Source: Rhynochetos jubatus (taxonomy: Eukaryota; Chordata; Aves; Eurypygiformes; Rhynochetidae). From it: DNA of 64,000 bases. The stretch spans positions 5,704,001 through 5,768,000 of the forward strand of contig CM050666.1 in assembly GCA_027574665.1 (NCBI GenBank). The letters run 5' to 3'. Shown here piece by piece: positions 23,351-35,591 of the stretch (position 1 is its first letter; the number at the start of each line of letters is the position of its first letter). A model generated the notes under the pieces. It had not been told where the DNA came from, made no database searches, and was given only the letters and a program-made list of their open reading frames with translations. The position numbers and the translations under genes are program-made.

Positions 23351-26300
23351 TGGAGCCTGGATGTCCCTGGGAGAGGTGGTGGCTGGGCTGGGGGAGAAGG
23401 GCTGTGACAGATGTCCACCCCAGTGTCTGTGCGGGGGTCCAGAGGCCAGTCCTTGCTGCAGGGAGTCACTGTCAGCCACTAAGCCTGTGGCAGGCCTCTG
23501 CCCTCCCTCCCGCTGTCTTCACGGCCAAGGGGCCTGAAGGTGCCTCATGGTGAGGGCAGTATGGAGGGTCCATCCCTGCATCTCCCCTACTTGCATGGGG
23601 GCAGGTGAGAGCCCCTGCAATGTTGCAGCAAGGAGCAGTGGGAGAAGGGGCACGGAAGGGAGCTGGAGGGCGGGGATAGGCAGCAATAGCCAGCCACCCC
23701 TTTTCAGACCATTCTAAACATGAGTGTCAGTGGAGCGGAGGCTGGGCTGCGGGAGCTGAGCTGCAACGCCGTTGGTGCTGGGGGTTGGCCGGGAGCCTCC
23801 TTGTGTGGCAGTGCCCTGCTCTCAGGCATGGTCACACTCCAAAATGCTGCATGTGTCTGCAGCAGTGACAACAGCAGCCATGGTCATCCCCCTTCCCCTT
23901 TCCTCAAGACGCTCCCAACCTCCTGTTTCCTTCCCCTTCCCTGCCAGACCTGCAGTTGTCCCCTTTCTCTGTGCAGAGAAAGGCATGGCTTCAAAGGGTA
24001 TCGTCACTGCCGTGCGTTTCTCCGTGTAACCAGGAGCTGTTTTCCTCTCAACTGCCCCTTTCCACCAACCGCGAGGTTAAGGAACAATACCCTCCTGCTT
24101 CCTCCAGCTCAAATCTTTCACTTCCCAGGTTCCCTTTCAAATTCTCGGGGTCCACAAATCTGTGTCCCAGAGGGGGATTTTCTCTTCTGCTGTGCCAACC
24201 AGCATAGCTGCAGCAATGGCTGACATCCCAGCAAGCGAAAAACTGTTTCTCGTTATATTTGTGTGCGAGTACTCCTGTTTGCACAGACGTGTGCACTGGG
24301 AAAGGTTCACGTGTGTGCACATAAAAGCAGGGAGTGCAGATAGGAACCTGGAAGTGCAGCAGAAGAGTTTGTTTGCAAGTGGGTGTATGCAAACTATGTG
24401 TGTGTATCTATGGAGCTGGTCTAGTCTTAGAAGTGTGGGTGGGAGCCAAGAAACTGGAAAATGGGTATTTACAGATCTCCAGATATACTGGTAGAGCAGC
24501 TGTATTGTGCGTAGGAGATGAGGGTGATAAACTGAACAGAGTCCAGAGTCCTGGTAAGTTGTGTGTGTACTTAGGCTAATAGTGGGGAGGGAGACCTGTG
24601 CAGGCTTGTGTTTGCCACAGGGAGTGTTGGTACACGGATGAGCCTGACTTAGAGTGGAGCCCGCTGAGGATGCAGCGTGTGTGCGTGTAAGCAGAGCAGG
24701 ACAGGCGTGCTGCTGACCAGTCTGCAGCAGAGTGCCTGTGCCTGCCTGTGGGGACCGGTGACGTTCGGGGCACACGCCTTGTGCCGTAGCCAGCTTGCAC
24801 AAGCCCGACAACAGTCAGCAGTAACAAGTGTGCTGGCTGCTCCTTCCCGGGTCCTGCACCCAGCAGCCGTGTCCTTTGCCCGCAGCACCAGATGGCAGGA
24901 CACGGTCTTAATTTATTTAAAATTGTAAACCCATTTCTAGAGGCTGCACTGATCTCCAGCGCAGCATCACGGTGGCTGGGGATGTTCTCATTTTCACTCA
25001 GGCAGGTGCCTGTGTTTGTCCCCTGGCAGAGCTATGTTTCTCTTCCCAAGAAACACAAGGACACCAGTGCTAGGGGAAGGGTGGCCGCAGGACACCTTCG
25101 TGTCACTGCAGAGGCAGTCCTGGAGCCACAGCTACTTCTGAGGAAAACTGGGTGCGTGCCAAATGATCTGTAGCTCTTTTCTGCCAGGTCTCACCATGAT
25201 ACAGTGAACAGGTCAGACAGGGCAGGTCTTCAAAGCATTCATCTTTTTTCCTTCCAGCAAGCCTGGTTTTACTTGCACGACAAACCCCAAATACTCCCGG
25301 GGAGTTTTACCATTTTCTTGTGCAGACAGGGTCAGAGATTAAAGCTCCAATCTAAATAATCTAATTCCAGAGATAATCCTTTTGCTCTCATCTCCAATCC
25401 AGTACCAGGGAGGCTTCCAAGTAGCTCCACATGGCAGGGCAGAGCTGGTCCCCTCTGGGCACCTGAGCCCCGTAGGTTTGGGAGCTGGCCCAGGCAGCGG
25501 GGCTGGCTCACACTGATGTCTTAGATGTCTTCTTAGCTGTGAGGTCTGCTTCTGACCCACACATCTCTGCTGCTCTTTTAGGGCATCCCAAATCATGATC
25601 CTTTTCTCCTGCAGGAAATGGCTAATACCCAAAACACGTGCCCCACACCATTAGTAAATGATCAGGGCTGTAGACCAGGCAGGACTGATTGAAGATGAAG
25701 GGTCATTTCGGCACAGCTGCCACGGACAGGGAGAGATCAAGGGATTGAGAAGACAACCCTGAGCCTTTCACTTGTAGGTTACTGGTGTAAATCCAGCCTG
25801 CATCAAGGGACTGATGGCTCAGTGGATTAGTAACAGGATACAGAGCCTTTGACATCTGGGGCACGAGCTGGCATCAAGTTGCTGGTGACCGCAGTAACGA
25901 TCACTGTAGGACATCGCGGACGTGGGCCACTGCGGCACGTCCGCTGTCCTCTGCCAGCCACCGTGGCCAGATCATGAGCGAGTGCTCCTTCTGCACCCAG
26001 TTGAGCACAGCCACTATCCCCCCTCACTCGCTGCTGCTCAGTTAATCCCTCTTGCTTCATGATGGGCTGCTGATTCTTGGGAAATAATCATACAGGCTAG
26101 TTATTAGAAGATGCTCTGACTGGGGAGGCAGAGGAGCTATTGCAATGCTTAGTGCCTTGCCCTCTAAGAAGGCTGAGTTCTTGGATGGAGGGAAAACAGA
26201 GGGGTTTTCCCTTCTGTTCAAGGAAGGGAATTCTTCCTTTTCAAGGAAACTCTTCTCTTTTCGAGGAAGAGTTGCTGATATTTTGCTATGAGATGTGCAG

Positions 26301-28170
26301 GAGCCCTGGAAGCCCTCAACAGAGGCCCCAGGCTTGGCACAGCCATGAAAGCCCCTGGTGACACTCCCGAGGCAGGGGATGAGCTGAGTTAGCTCCCAGC
26401 TGCCCTGGTACATGTCTGGGGCCAAAGAGACCCCTTCAGCTGAGGGACCTGTCTTGGTCATACCTAAATGTTAGCTAGTAAACCCCTTCATGTCTGAATT
26501 CCTGCTCATGGGCACGTCCGGTCTGGGCTGAGCAGTTTGATACTGGATTTGCAGTGAAGCCCCAGTCACCGCTGCATGGCTCCCATGCCCACTGAGGCAG
26601 CGAAGGTCCCACCGTGAGCCCCACGCTCCCACCCCAGCTCATCACGGGGCACAAGTGGGTTTCAGTCAGGCTCTGCCCAGGAACACTTGAGCCCCCACTG
26701 CCATTTTTTTGCATGTGAAACCTGCAAAAGCCCTGCTGACCCAGGAGCCAACAGGGCCAGCTGCCTCAGCCCACCTGGGCCACGCAGAGGGCCCCGTGTG
26801 GCCCTTGGCGGGACCTCTGCTGCCTCGGTGGGTCTCAGGACTGGAAATACAAAGATCTGCACACACGGATATGCTGTTTATAACCTCAGGCCTGACTGTC
26901 TCCTCGGCCTGCTGATGATTCACACTGTTCCTCTTCTCACTTCACTTGAGCAGCTCATAGCGGTAACCTGGTGACACACGAAGCATTTATGTACTTTGAA
27001 GTTGCGCTCCTGACCCAAGTGCATCACAGTTTAAGCTGAGAAATCTTGAAAGATTAGGGAGGATCGTCTGTAATCAGTACAAATGAGCTCTAACGAGGCC
27101 TCCCTCGGCCTCGCCAACTGTACAGCATTGTTCCGGCCACGGCTGCTTGCACTCCTTTGCTGACTGAACTTGGGGGCCACCCAACAGGTCACAAACACAG
27201 CAGGGATATGGGAGATTAGTCTGGATTTGATCAGATGCTGCCAGGGCTGGGGTCTGTAATGCCAAGATGATCTGCCAGGAACCAGCGTGAGGTGGCTTAA
27301 TCTGGAGAGGTGCTAAGCGTGTGCATTTTACACTGCTTTTTTGGATGCAGTTTCCTAAGCCACCTTACAGTTTCAGGAACCCCTTCCCGGCAGCAGTGCT
27401 GGCGTGGGAACACAGCAGTGCCATGTCTGCCCTGGCCCAGTTACACCACAAGCCCAAGAGCCGATGTGACAGCAGCAAAAGCACGCTCTGGGGCCCACTC
27501 CGATCTGGGCAGAGCAGCTTAGGGTGCAGGGGGTGAGTGGTTACCCTCCCCTCACCAAACTGACTTCACTGCTCCAAGGCTGTGTCCTGTTCAGAGGCCT
27601 CTGAGATACACTACAAGAGCAACAAGCCCGTGTAATTCTCAGCCTGCAGCTCTGAGTTTGATTTCTGAAGGCAAATGCCTTGTGGAAGGCCCGAATTCAT
27701 AAAATGTCACAGGGACTCAGGAGCAGCTGCTAACGCAGTTGGTGAGCACAGCGTGAACACGAGGCTTGGCTGGCATCTGAAGCTTTGAGGGACACCAAGA
27801 TCAGACAGAAGGGCAAACATGGAGACAAACATTATTTGCTGCTCCCCACCGTGCAGTGAGTTTCATCCCATCTCCGTTTGTGTCTCACTCCAGCCCACTC
27901 ACCAGGGGCCTCCAGAAAAAAGCCCTGTGCGATGCAACGCAGGGAGAAAACCCCATCCCTGCCGGCGTCCCATCAGCTTCCCCCGTCCCCTTCATCGGAA
28001 GCTTTACTTCTCAAGCAGATGATTGTGGTCCAAAGCGGTTGCACACCACCCAGCTGTCTCACTCCTTACCGGGCGGGCCGGTAGCTTTTCCCGTACTCCA
28101 TAGCAGGGGCGAACGGGGGAACCAGCGTGTTTTGTTCACGCAGAGAATCGGTACCGGGAGTTGCTGTTTA
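23351..28170. other. Intergenic CABP1-MLEC
   Basis: 4.8 kb without recognised exons or RNA genes. 24240-24620 is TG-rich. A small 20-bp tandem triplicate lies at 26211-26270. No known transposon was recognised by eye. Confidence 0.55.
26211..26270. repeat. 20-bp tandem triplicate with TTC..GGAA units
   Basis: Three neighbouring units of about 20 bp each end in TTCAAGGAA or TTCGAGGAA. The alternating TTC and GAA triplets resemble a loose heat-shock-element array. Confidence 0.6.
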
Positions 28171-28335
28171 GGGTACGGCGGACACAAAACTGTCGGGCTG
28201 TAACGAGGACCCGCCTCCGACGGCAGCAGAGCTCCCACTCACCCAACTCCGCTCCCAGCCGCTTCCCCGAGCGCCGCGGCCGGGCCGCTGCCGGTCCCGG
28301 GGCAGCCCCGGGCCGGTGATGCCGCAGCGCCGCCC

Positions 28336-28349
28336 GTTGCCTCGGCAAC
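28336..28349. promoter_or_regulatory. Perfect palindromic RFX X-box
   Basis: GTTGCCTCGGCAAC: two perfect 6-bp half sites (GTTGCC/GGCAAC) with a 2-bp spacer, matching the RFX consensus GTNRCC-N0-3-RGYAAC. It lies about 540 bases upstream of the MLEC start codon. Confidence 0.75.
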
Positions 28350-28839
28350 CCATCGGCGCCCCGCTTCCCGCCGCCGTCCCACGGTGCTTTGCGTTCCGGC
28401 CGCGCTGGAGCTCCCTGATTGGAGGGGCGGAGGGGGCGGGGCTCTTCCCTCGGGCGTCCGGCGCTGATGGGCGCTCGCCGGGCTGCGGCCCCGCTGCGAA
28501 GGTGCCGCTGGCAAGCCTCGTCCCTGCCCGCCGCTCCTTCCTGGGGAAACCCGTCCTGCCCTCGCTCCCCTCCCCGAGCGGGCGGCACCGACCCTGGGCA
28601 TCCCCGGTTGGCGGGGACCAACTCTCGGGCCGCCGGCTCCGCTCCCGCCGCAGCGCGCCGCCGTCCCCTCGCCTCTCAACCAAACCCGCTCGGCCGCTCC
28701 CGCCGCCCATTGGTCCGGCGCGTTATGAATATGCAGATGAGGGCGCGCGGCCGCCTAATGGCAGGCGGACAGGTCATTAATATTCGCGTTGCGGTGCGCG
28801 GATTGGCCAGCGCGCGCTCCGCCCCGGCAGCGGGGTAGG

Positions 28840-28856
28840 CTGCCCCCTGGCGGCAG
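28840..28856 (-). promoter_or_regulatory. CTCF-type motif at MLEC start
   Basis: On the minus strand this reads CTGCCGCCAGGGGGCAG, a strong match to the CTCF core. It lies 34-50 bases before the MLEC start codon, so it is either in the 5'UTR or at the transcription start. Confidence 0.6.
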
Positions 28857-28890
28857 CAGGAAGGGGCGGGAGCGGCGCCGGGAGCCCGAG

Positions 28891-29086
28891 ATGGTGGGCG
28901 CCGGGGCGCGCGGGGCGCCGCTGCTGCCGCCCTTGGTCCTGCTGCTGCTGCCGCCGCTGCTGCGGGGCGCGGCGGGCGGCCTCGCCGACAGCGTCGTCTG
29001 GGCCGTCAACGCAGGCGGCGATGCCCATGTGGACGTGAACGGCATCCACTTCCGCAAGGACCCGCTCGAGGGCCGCGTGGGCCGAG
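28891..29086 (+). CDS. MLEC: MLEC exon 1
   Basis: Signal peptide plus the start of the malectin domain ([32 protein letters not shown]). It ends after the first base of an Ala codon at donor GTGAGG. Confidence 0.95.
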
Positions 29087-32000
29087 GTGAGGGCGGGGGG
29101 GACGCCGGTGCCGTGCGGGCGGCCCGCCGGGGGAGGTGTCGGTGGGGTCGTCCTCTGGGCCCGATCAGCTCCGCTCCGCTCCGGGCGGCGGCGGCGGGGC
29201 CCGCCTGTGTCGGCGGGGGTCCGGGACCCGCGTCCCCCCGGCCCCGCCGCGGAGGGTCGGTGGGTCTCCCCGCAGGGCTGCGGTGGCCCGGGCAGGCCCG
29301 CGGGCGGGGTCTGCTCTCCCTCAGCCGCCCGGGCCCGGCGGAGCGGAGGGGGCGGCCGAGGGTGGGGGGCGCAGCGGGGGAGCGCCGGCCCAGTCCCCGC
29401 ATGGCACTTGTCACGCGCCGGGACCGCGGCCATCCCCGTCCTCCCGGCTGCGGGCGCCCCCCCCCGCATCCCCGCGGCGGAGCGGGCCTGGGCCCCGGTG
29501 GCAGCGGGATGGGCCCTGCGGGCTTCGGGCGGGTTTTCCCGGCCTCGGGCTGCGGGGTTGTGTAATGCGGGAGGGGAAAGAGCTCCTCGCGGGCTGGAGT
29601 GGAATTTCGGCTGGAGAGGCGACGGGAGCGGTCAGGCTGCCAAACCGGCCGCACGCAGCCGCCTGGCTCCTTCTTTTCCGTTTTCCACTGGAGGACCCCA
29701 GTTTCCACAGCAGGATCTGCCAGCTGAAGCCCAGCCTGCAGCGCTCTCGGTGAAGGGAGAACGTGCTCCGCCTGCTCTGCGCCGCTGAACGGCTCCCGGT
29801 GCGGGGTGATGCCGGCTGCCGGGTCCCAGCGGGGAGGAGCGGTTGCCGGAGCCCCGGTGCTGGGGCCGGGCAGGAGGAAGGTGCTGCAGGCTGGTCCGCT
29901 CCACTGGGTGGCCGAGTTCTGGTCCGGGCAGGGTGTTCACGAGCAGGGCAGGGACAGAAGCAGAAGTAGAGACAGATGGGATGTGATCAGCTGCTCTAAC
30001 TACTGAATCAGTAAAAGCTTCTCTCTGCCAGCGAGGGCAGGAGGGAGAACTAGTATTACACGTGCACTTGGGTTTCCTTTCCTACTTCCCCTGAAACCAC
30101 TCAGGTTGTACGAATTTTTCCTTTTTCTGATAACTGCTGCACCAAAACTTAGTTAATTCGCAGAGCATTGAAAAGTTAGCTGTGCTGAGCTGCTCCTGCT
30201 GTCAGTTACAGGTGAGCGGTGGAATGCAGAGATGAGCTATCCGTGGACCTTTAAAGGTAACCTTTACGGTTTCCATGTGGGATGGTGAGGATGGTTCTGT
30301 GCCATACAGCTATGACTCCCGCTGCTCACCCTCCATGAGTGCCATCCCGAATGGAGAGCTGTTTGGGCACGATGGACGCAGGGGAGGTCACACTGAAGTT
30401 TAAGTGTTTTTCACCCCCATGGAAGCTGGCGCCCCAATCGCACGAGGCGTGCTGTTCGCTGTAGGTCACCTTCCATTCACAGACCTCTGACGTGTGTGAC
30501 TTGAAGGAGAATGTCCTTGTGGGCTTGAATTATTTATTTTTGAGTGGAGAAAAAAGGGTCTTTTTTGAGTACACCGTGACATGCTCTTCCTTTGAGGAAA
30601 GCCTGTGGTGTCTCTGAACAGCAGGCAGGCTTCAACCAGCGGTGCCAGGCACAGCGCAGACTTTACCCCTTTGAGCTCTCAGCTGCTTTTCCCCTCAATG
30701 GCTTTTTATTGCACTATTGTTTTGGTTTACTCTGGGCTCCTCTCTGTGTAGACAGGCATGTAATAGCTGCAGCAGAAATATGTGGCTGGCTGGGAGGAAT
30801 GACCTAGGGAGACCCAAGGATAGCGTTTCTGGGCTGTACGTGCCTCTGGGCAAGTTAAAACCTTCTTTTCTTCAAGCCTCAGTTCAGATGCTGTGCCCTA
30901 AAGGACAGAATGTGCTGATGGCAATTACAGAGGAGCCAGGTGCCAAACACAGTTGAGTTGCAGCTTAATGCGTACTGCTCGACTCTTGGTGAGCTGCCTC
31001 TCGGCACGCTGTGAAATCAAGCTCGCTTCCACAGCTATGTCAACAGACCTCTGATACGCAGGTGACAGGTCTTCCTCTCCAGTTACCTTCCCGGCTGTTG
31101 AAGGCCTTTCTTTATATGCAGGCTTTCCTCTAAGAGGAGCTGCCTTCTGTGGAGCCCTTGGTTCGCTATGACTGTAATCTGTAGCTGGCCAGAAATACCT
31201 GTGTGGGAGGACAGGTTAAACTTTTCACCCTCTGTATTTCTGGCGATGAGTCTTCAGCCTTCGCGCTCGGGTTTGTGTGGTGAAGAGAAGCAGAAGATTG
31301 GCCTGAGTAGCTGTGTGTGAAACAGGAGACTAAGAACTGGCATTAATTTCCTCTTGCTCGTTTGCATTGGCTCCATCTTTGGCAACGTGGGCCGGGTTAG
31401 CAGTCCTTGCTTTGTCTTGGCCAACGCACTGTCTGTTCCCATGGAAATGGGGGTGGAAGTGGCAGGTGTCAGCAGAGAACTTTGCCTGGATCAACTTCTC
31501 CGGCCTGAAGTGCATTGTCCTGTTTGGGAATATTGTTCTCAGGGGAATATCTTCTCAGGGGAGCATTTGGATGCCTGCAGACAGCACCCGTTTCAGCTGG
31601 GTGACCGTGAGAACAGCAGCTGATGGAGCTGGTGGTGCTCTTCAGACCCTTACATATCTTTCTTGCTTCCTTCTTCCTGTCTTCAAGATAGCATGTGTTG
31701 TGTGTGGCGGTGAGAAGGGGGTTTGTCTCATGCTTTTCACCCTTCTGCCCTTCCCCAGGTTTTCACTTGAGGAGGGCGAGTCGCTGTAACCTGATGCCAT
31801 CGACACTAAGTTCAAATCTGTTGAATGAATGAGTCAAGTCAGTCCCACGCTGAAGGTTTCGGTTTTGTACTTGGAATCTGTGATCTGAAAATGTAAAAAT
31901 ATTCGAGGTGTTTTTCCTCTTTGAAGCAGGAGTCAATGGCCAAGTCCTTTGGCTCTGTGCCCTGTTTGTGAAACAAACTCTTCTTTCGGAAAGGGTGTGA

Positions 32001-35000
32001 GTGAATTTACTGTGTCTTAGACTGCAGCAGGTCCAGACCTGTTCTTCTACAGGACCCAGGTTTTGGGGTTTTGGCTACCTCAGCTTCTGCTCCAGTAATG
32101 CCTCCTCCTGGTCAGAGCAAGCAGGGGGAGACAGGGCTGACAAGGGCGTAAGCGCTAACACCGCTGTAGGGGGTTAAGCACTTCAGGAGAGTATAAAGCG
32201 TCTCTTCCACGTGTCTCAGAAATTAACCTTTCCTCTCGCTGTTTTGTGCTTGAAACCCAGCTTCTGACTATGGTATGAAGCTGCCAATCTTGCGGTCCAA
32301 CGCGGAAGATCAGATTCTCTACCAGACCGAGCGTTACAATGAGGAAACCTTTGGCTATGAAGTTCCCATCAAAGAGGAGGGTGACTACGTGCTGGTGTTG
32401 AAGTTTGCAGAGGTTTATTTTGCACAGTCTCAGCAGAAGGTAAGCAACAGCTTCTTGCTTGTCTCTTTGATGCAAGTTCCTGGCTGAGACCGTGCACGTC
32501 CAGGTCGCCTCTGCTGCTTTGCGTGCTGGAGAAAGGAGTAAAGTGAGGCACTAATGGATAACTTGGTTCCTCGCGCTCTCGTGGGCTCTGAAGCTTCGAG
32601 CTCTTCCACATTCCAAGTGCACAGTTGGCCTGGAAAACTGCATTACAGAGTGTTCAAACAAACGTACAACCAAACATAACTAGCACTAGAGTTTTACAAT
32701 CTGTTTAGGCTGTGCTGGCTGTGAGAAGTGTTTTCACCTTCTTCCTGAACGCTTGTTCCTGACCTGACAGCATGCTTGTGCCGGAGGAAGTACTGTACAG
32801 AGTGAATCAGAGGAGTGATCTGGCTTAAATACCCTACTCGAAACAGTTCGTGTGAGTGTAGTAAGACTTGGTATTGGTTCAGACTGATCTCGAAAGCACA
32901 GAGTTAAATTCAGCCCTCTTTATTGCACTCGGGAGAAGATAATCCTTGTCCACTTTTGAAATCCCTCGTGTACACACGTGGAAGCAGAAGCACAAAGAGC
33001 ACAAAGCCCTGTGATAAACTGGGAGAGAAGTGGGGTGTGGTTTAGCCTGTCTTTCCCTCGATTCTATCAGCTTCTGTAGAGCCCTGCTACTTAAGCACTG
33101 TGCTGCCTTCCTGCCAGAGAAGTATTTCAGGGAACAGAACTGGTGGGGCTGGCTTAGAGAATAGATGCAAAAAGCAGCCTCAGATGAAACCAAAGGGCTG
33201 TGAGGCCTCTTTGGATCCTCTTCCTTCATGTGGTTCTGCCGGGATTCCCCAGGTGCTGAGTGAAGGTTGAGTCATTACAGCTCTGAGGAGGACTTTCACT
33301 CTGAATTCACAGATGTGGTTAGCCGTTCAACATTTTACCTCCTCCAAACCCTGTGTCCTTCACCAGCTTGTTTCCTCTTCTCTGCTGCAGGCTGTTAGTT
33401 AGAAATGGCTTCGCAGCCCAGGCTGTGGTGTGCCACAGCCACCCTGGGTGGAAGGAGGTGAAAGAAAGTTATTCTGGTTTCTCCACACTTTTCTTTCATG
33501 AAATAGTGCTGTCCCCAGTTCTGAACAGCGCACATGGGGGTTATTTGTAAAGTTGAAGGCAGTTTTCAGGGTATTTGAAAGCAGTATTAATGCTTTGCTC
33601 TCTTTACCTGGCTGCTTTTGGGCTTTAAATCCAAGGGAGTGGAGCCTGTGTGGTGGGACAGTGCATGCCGCAATGCTTGCCGCTCCTGCGTGCGTAACAG
33701 GCGGAGACCTTTCCTGTTCCCCTTTCAACCGTCGTGTGCCTGAATCCGTTCTGACACTCTGTCACTTCTTCTGCCCTGAAGGTGTTTGATGTTCGCTTGA
33801 ATGGCCACGTGGTGGTGAAGGACTTGGACATTTTTGACAGAGTTGGACACAGCACAGCCCACGATGAGATCATTCCCATGAGTATCAAAAAGGGGAAACT
33901 GAGTGTCCAGGGAGAGGTTTCCACGTTCACGGGGAAGCTCCACATTGAGTTTGTGAAGGTAATAAGCTTTGCTGGGCAGAGCCCTGAGCTTTCTTCTCCC
34001 CTTCTTCCCCAGCCAGTGATGCAGTTGTGTGCTGGGGGAGGAGAGGGGATGGTGTGTGGGGATATTTCTTGCCTCAAAGCTGCAGCGCTGACTTCTTTCT
34101 TTTCTTTCTTTAGGGCTACTATGACAATCCAAAAATCTGTGCCCTATACATCCTGCAAGGAACAGTGGAAGGTGAGCACAGCTTTTGAGCCAGAAGGCTC
34201 CTTCCCCCTTGGAGAGCAGCCTGTTGCTTCTCAGACCATGAGGTCATAGTTCTTGTTGACCCACACTTCTGCCAAAACTGTTTCTCAGCAAGTTCCCACA
34301 GAGTGCAGGGTCAGAATGAAATGAGTGTGTAGTGTCGTCCTGCTCCTCCAAGCGCACAAAGCTGTGTAATTTTTGGAGTAAGAAAAATTAATTTGGTTCA
34401 GGACTTTGCATATGGAGTAGAAAAGGGAACGTGTCTGGTCAGTCTTAGCTTATAGCTACAGATAAATTCCCTCTGGCCTTGGATGTCAGGAGCAGCCCTG
34501 CAGACAAGTAATGTACAGAGATCTTTGAGCTGGTAGTTAAGTGTTTCTTACCTGAAGCTTTGTTTTGCTCTCTCAGCTCGAGGACAAGACAGTGTTTTCT
34601 CCCAGGTATCAGTTCCTCTGGATAGCAGTGGGGAGGGCTAGTGAGGTCCTTGTTCTTTCATCACCCACTTTGTAAATCTGTGCTGGAGTTGGAGCCCCTC
34701 TAGCTCCTGAACAGGGGAAGTTTAGGACCCCTCTCTGACCAAAGCACCAGTTTGCTTTACTATTGGTGAGGGATTGCCGAGTGCCGCTGAAGATTTGGTG
34801 CCTAACCTTGTGGCAGGGTGGCACCTTGCTGCGTGGGGGACCTGCAATTCAGGCCCTGAGTTCAGAGGACTGGATTTGAGTGGGGTGGGGCCACGCTGCC
34901 CTGATAGGTCTGGGGTTGGAGGGGAGGGAGAAAGCAGATAGGAGAGGTAGGATCAATTGTGGAAAGGGTTGTTCGTTTGCACCTGTATCTGCTGGTCCTG

Positions 35001-35591
35001 CAGGCAGTAGGTGCTGGTTCTGGACTAAATCTCACTGAGCAGCTGTGGTATCTGACTGTGTATGCTGGGAGTGTGCCTTTGTGCTGTAGCTTCTCCTGTG
35101 TGTCATGCAGATGGGGTGGAGGGATGTAATTTTCTTTGCAGGCTGGGTCTTTAGATGCTCTTGCATCGTGGAGCAAAGAAACGGTGGTGTGAGCCTCTGT
35201 GAGGGAAGGTGCCTCTATTTCCTGGGGTGCTCTGGCCGTGGTGTTGCTGTGGTGTCAGGTGCCCTGTTGCCAGTGTGCACGCTGGCGAGGGGAAGGGGGT
35301 GACTTGGGTGATTTCCCAGGTTACATCCTGCCTCCTCGCAACCTTTTGTCTTGTCCAACAGATGTTCCAAAGCTGCAGCCGCACCCAGGACTGGAGAAAA
35401 AAGAGGAAGATGATGATGAAGATGAATATGATGATGGCTCCAGTGTTAAAAAACAGGCAAATAAGAACCGGGTTCAGTCAGGCCCACGCACACCAAACCC
35501 CTATGCCTCGGACAACAGCAGCCTCATGTTTCCTATATTGGTGGCCTTTGGTGTCTTCATTCCTACCCTCTTCTGCCTCTGCCGATTGTGA
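28891..35591 (+). CDS. MLEC: Malectin, ER glycan-binding protein
   Basis: Type I ER membrane lectin that binds diglucosylated high-mannose N-glycans (Glc2-N-glycan) and works with ribophorin I in retaining misfolded glycoproteins. Exons: 28891-29086, 32261-32439, 33782-33958, 34114-34171, 35362-35591; 279 aa against 292 in human as I recall. Leu-rich signal peptide in about residues 1-28; malectin domain about 33-200, including the aromatic stretches [18 protein letters not shown] and EVYFAQSQ that carry glycan contacts in the family. An acidic stretch (215-228, [14 protein letters not shown]) precedes the single C-terminal membrane segment (about 256-276) and the short tail CLCRL. The ATG at 28891 was chosen because the signal peptide follows directly; an in-frame upstream ATG at 28789 lies in promoter sequence. 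The N-terminus is shorter than in human. Confidence 0.97.
29087..32260 (+). other. MLEC: MLEC intron 1
   Basis: 3.2-kb intron. Its first 470 bases are still CpG island; the remainder is ordinary sequence with no recognised element. Introns 2 (32440-33781) and 4 (34172-35361) are likewise empty. Confidence 0.85.
32261..32439 (+). CDS. MLEC: MLEC exon 2
   Basis: Encodes [20 protein letters not shown] through VYFAQSQQK, the core of the glycan-binding fold. Phase 0 at the donor GTAAGC. Confidence 0.97.
33782..33958 (+). CDS. MLEC: MLEC exon 3
   Basis: 59 codons, [20 protein letters not shown] through KLHIEFVK; phase 0 on both sides. Confidence 0.97.
34114..34171 (+). CDS. MLEC: MLEC exon 4
   Basis: Encodes [19 protein letters not shown], the last strand of the malectin domain. 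It ends in phase 1. Confidence 0.95.
35362..35591 (+). CDS. MLEC: MLEC exon 5, stop
   Basis: Encodes [10 protein letters not shown], the acidic stretch, the segment [18 protein letters not shown] and the membrane anchor, then TGA. DNSS contains a potential N-glycosylation sequon just before the membrane segment. Confidence 0.97.

Larger units (their letters stand above)
28170..29560 (+). promoter_or_regulatory. MLEC: CpG-island promoter of MLEC
   Basis: Dense CpG and GC boxes (28424-28430, 28433-28440, 28863-28870), inverted CCAAT boxes (ATTGG at 28418, 28709 and 28802), an RFX X-box at 28336 and a CTCF-type motif close to the start codon. Two small AT islands (around 28725 and 28775) interrupt the GC. 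No TATA box is required for this promoter class. The long minus-strand open frames here are CpG-island shadows. Confidence 0.85.

Noticed and set aside
28789-28890. Upstream in-frame ATG for MLEC
   Set aside because: It would add 34 residues before the signal peptide, in sequence carrying CCAAT and GC boxes; the family starts directly before the hydrophobic leader.
28168-29708. Several long frames on both strands (up to 317 codons) around MLEC exon 1
   Set aside because: All are low-complexity Pro/Arg/Ala/Gly products of the CpG island. Only the MLEC exon 1 frame continues into recognisable exons.
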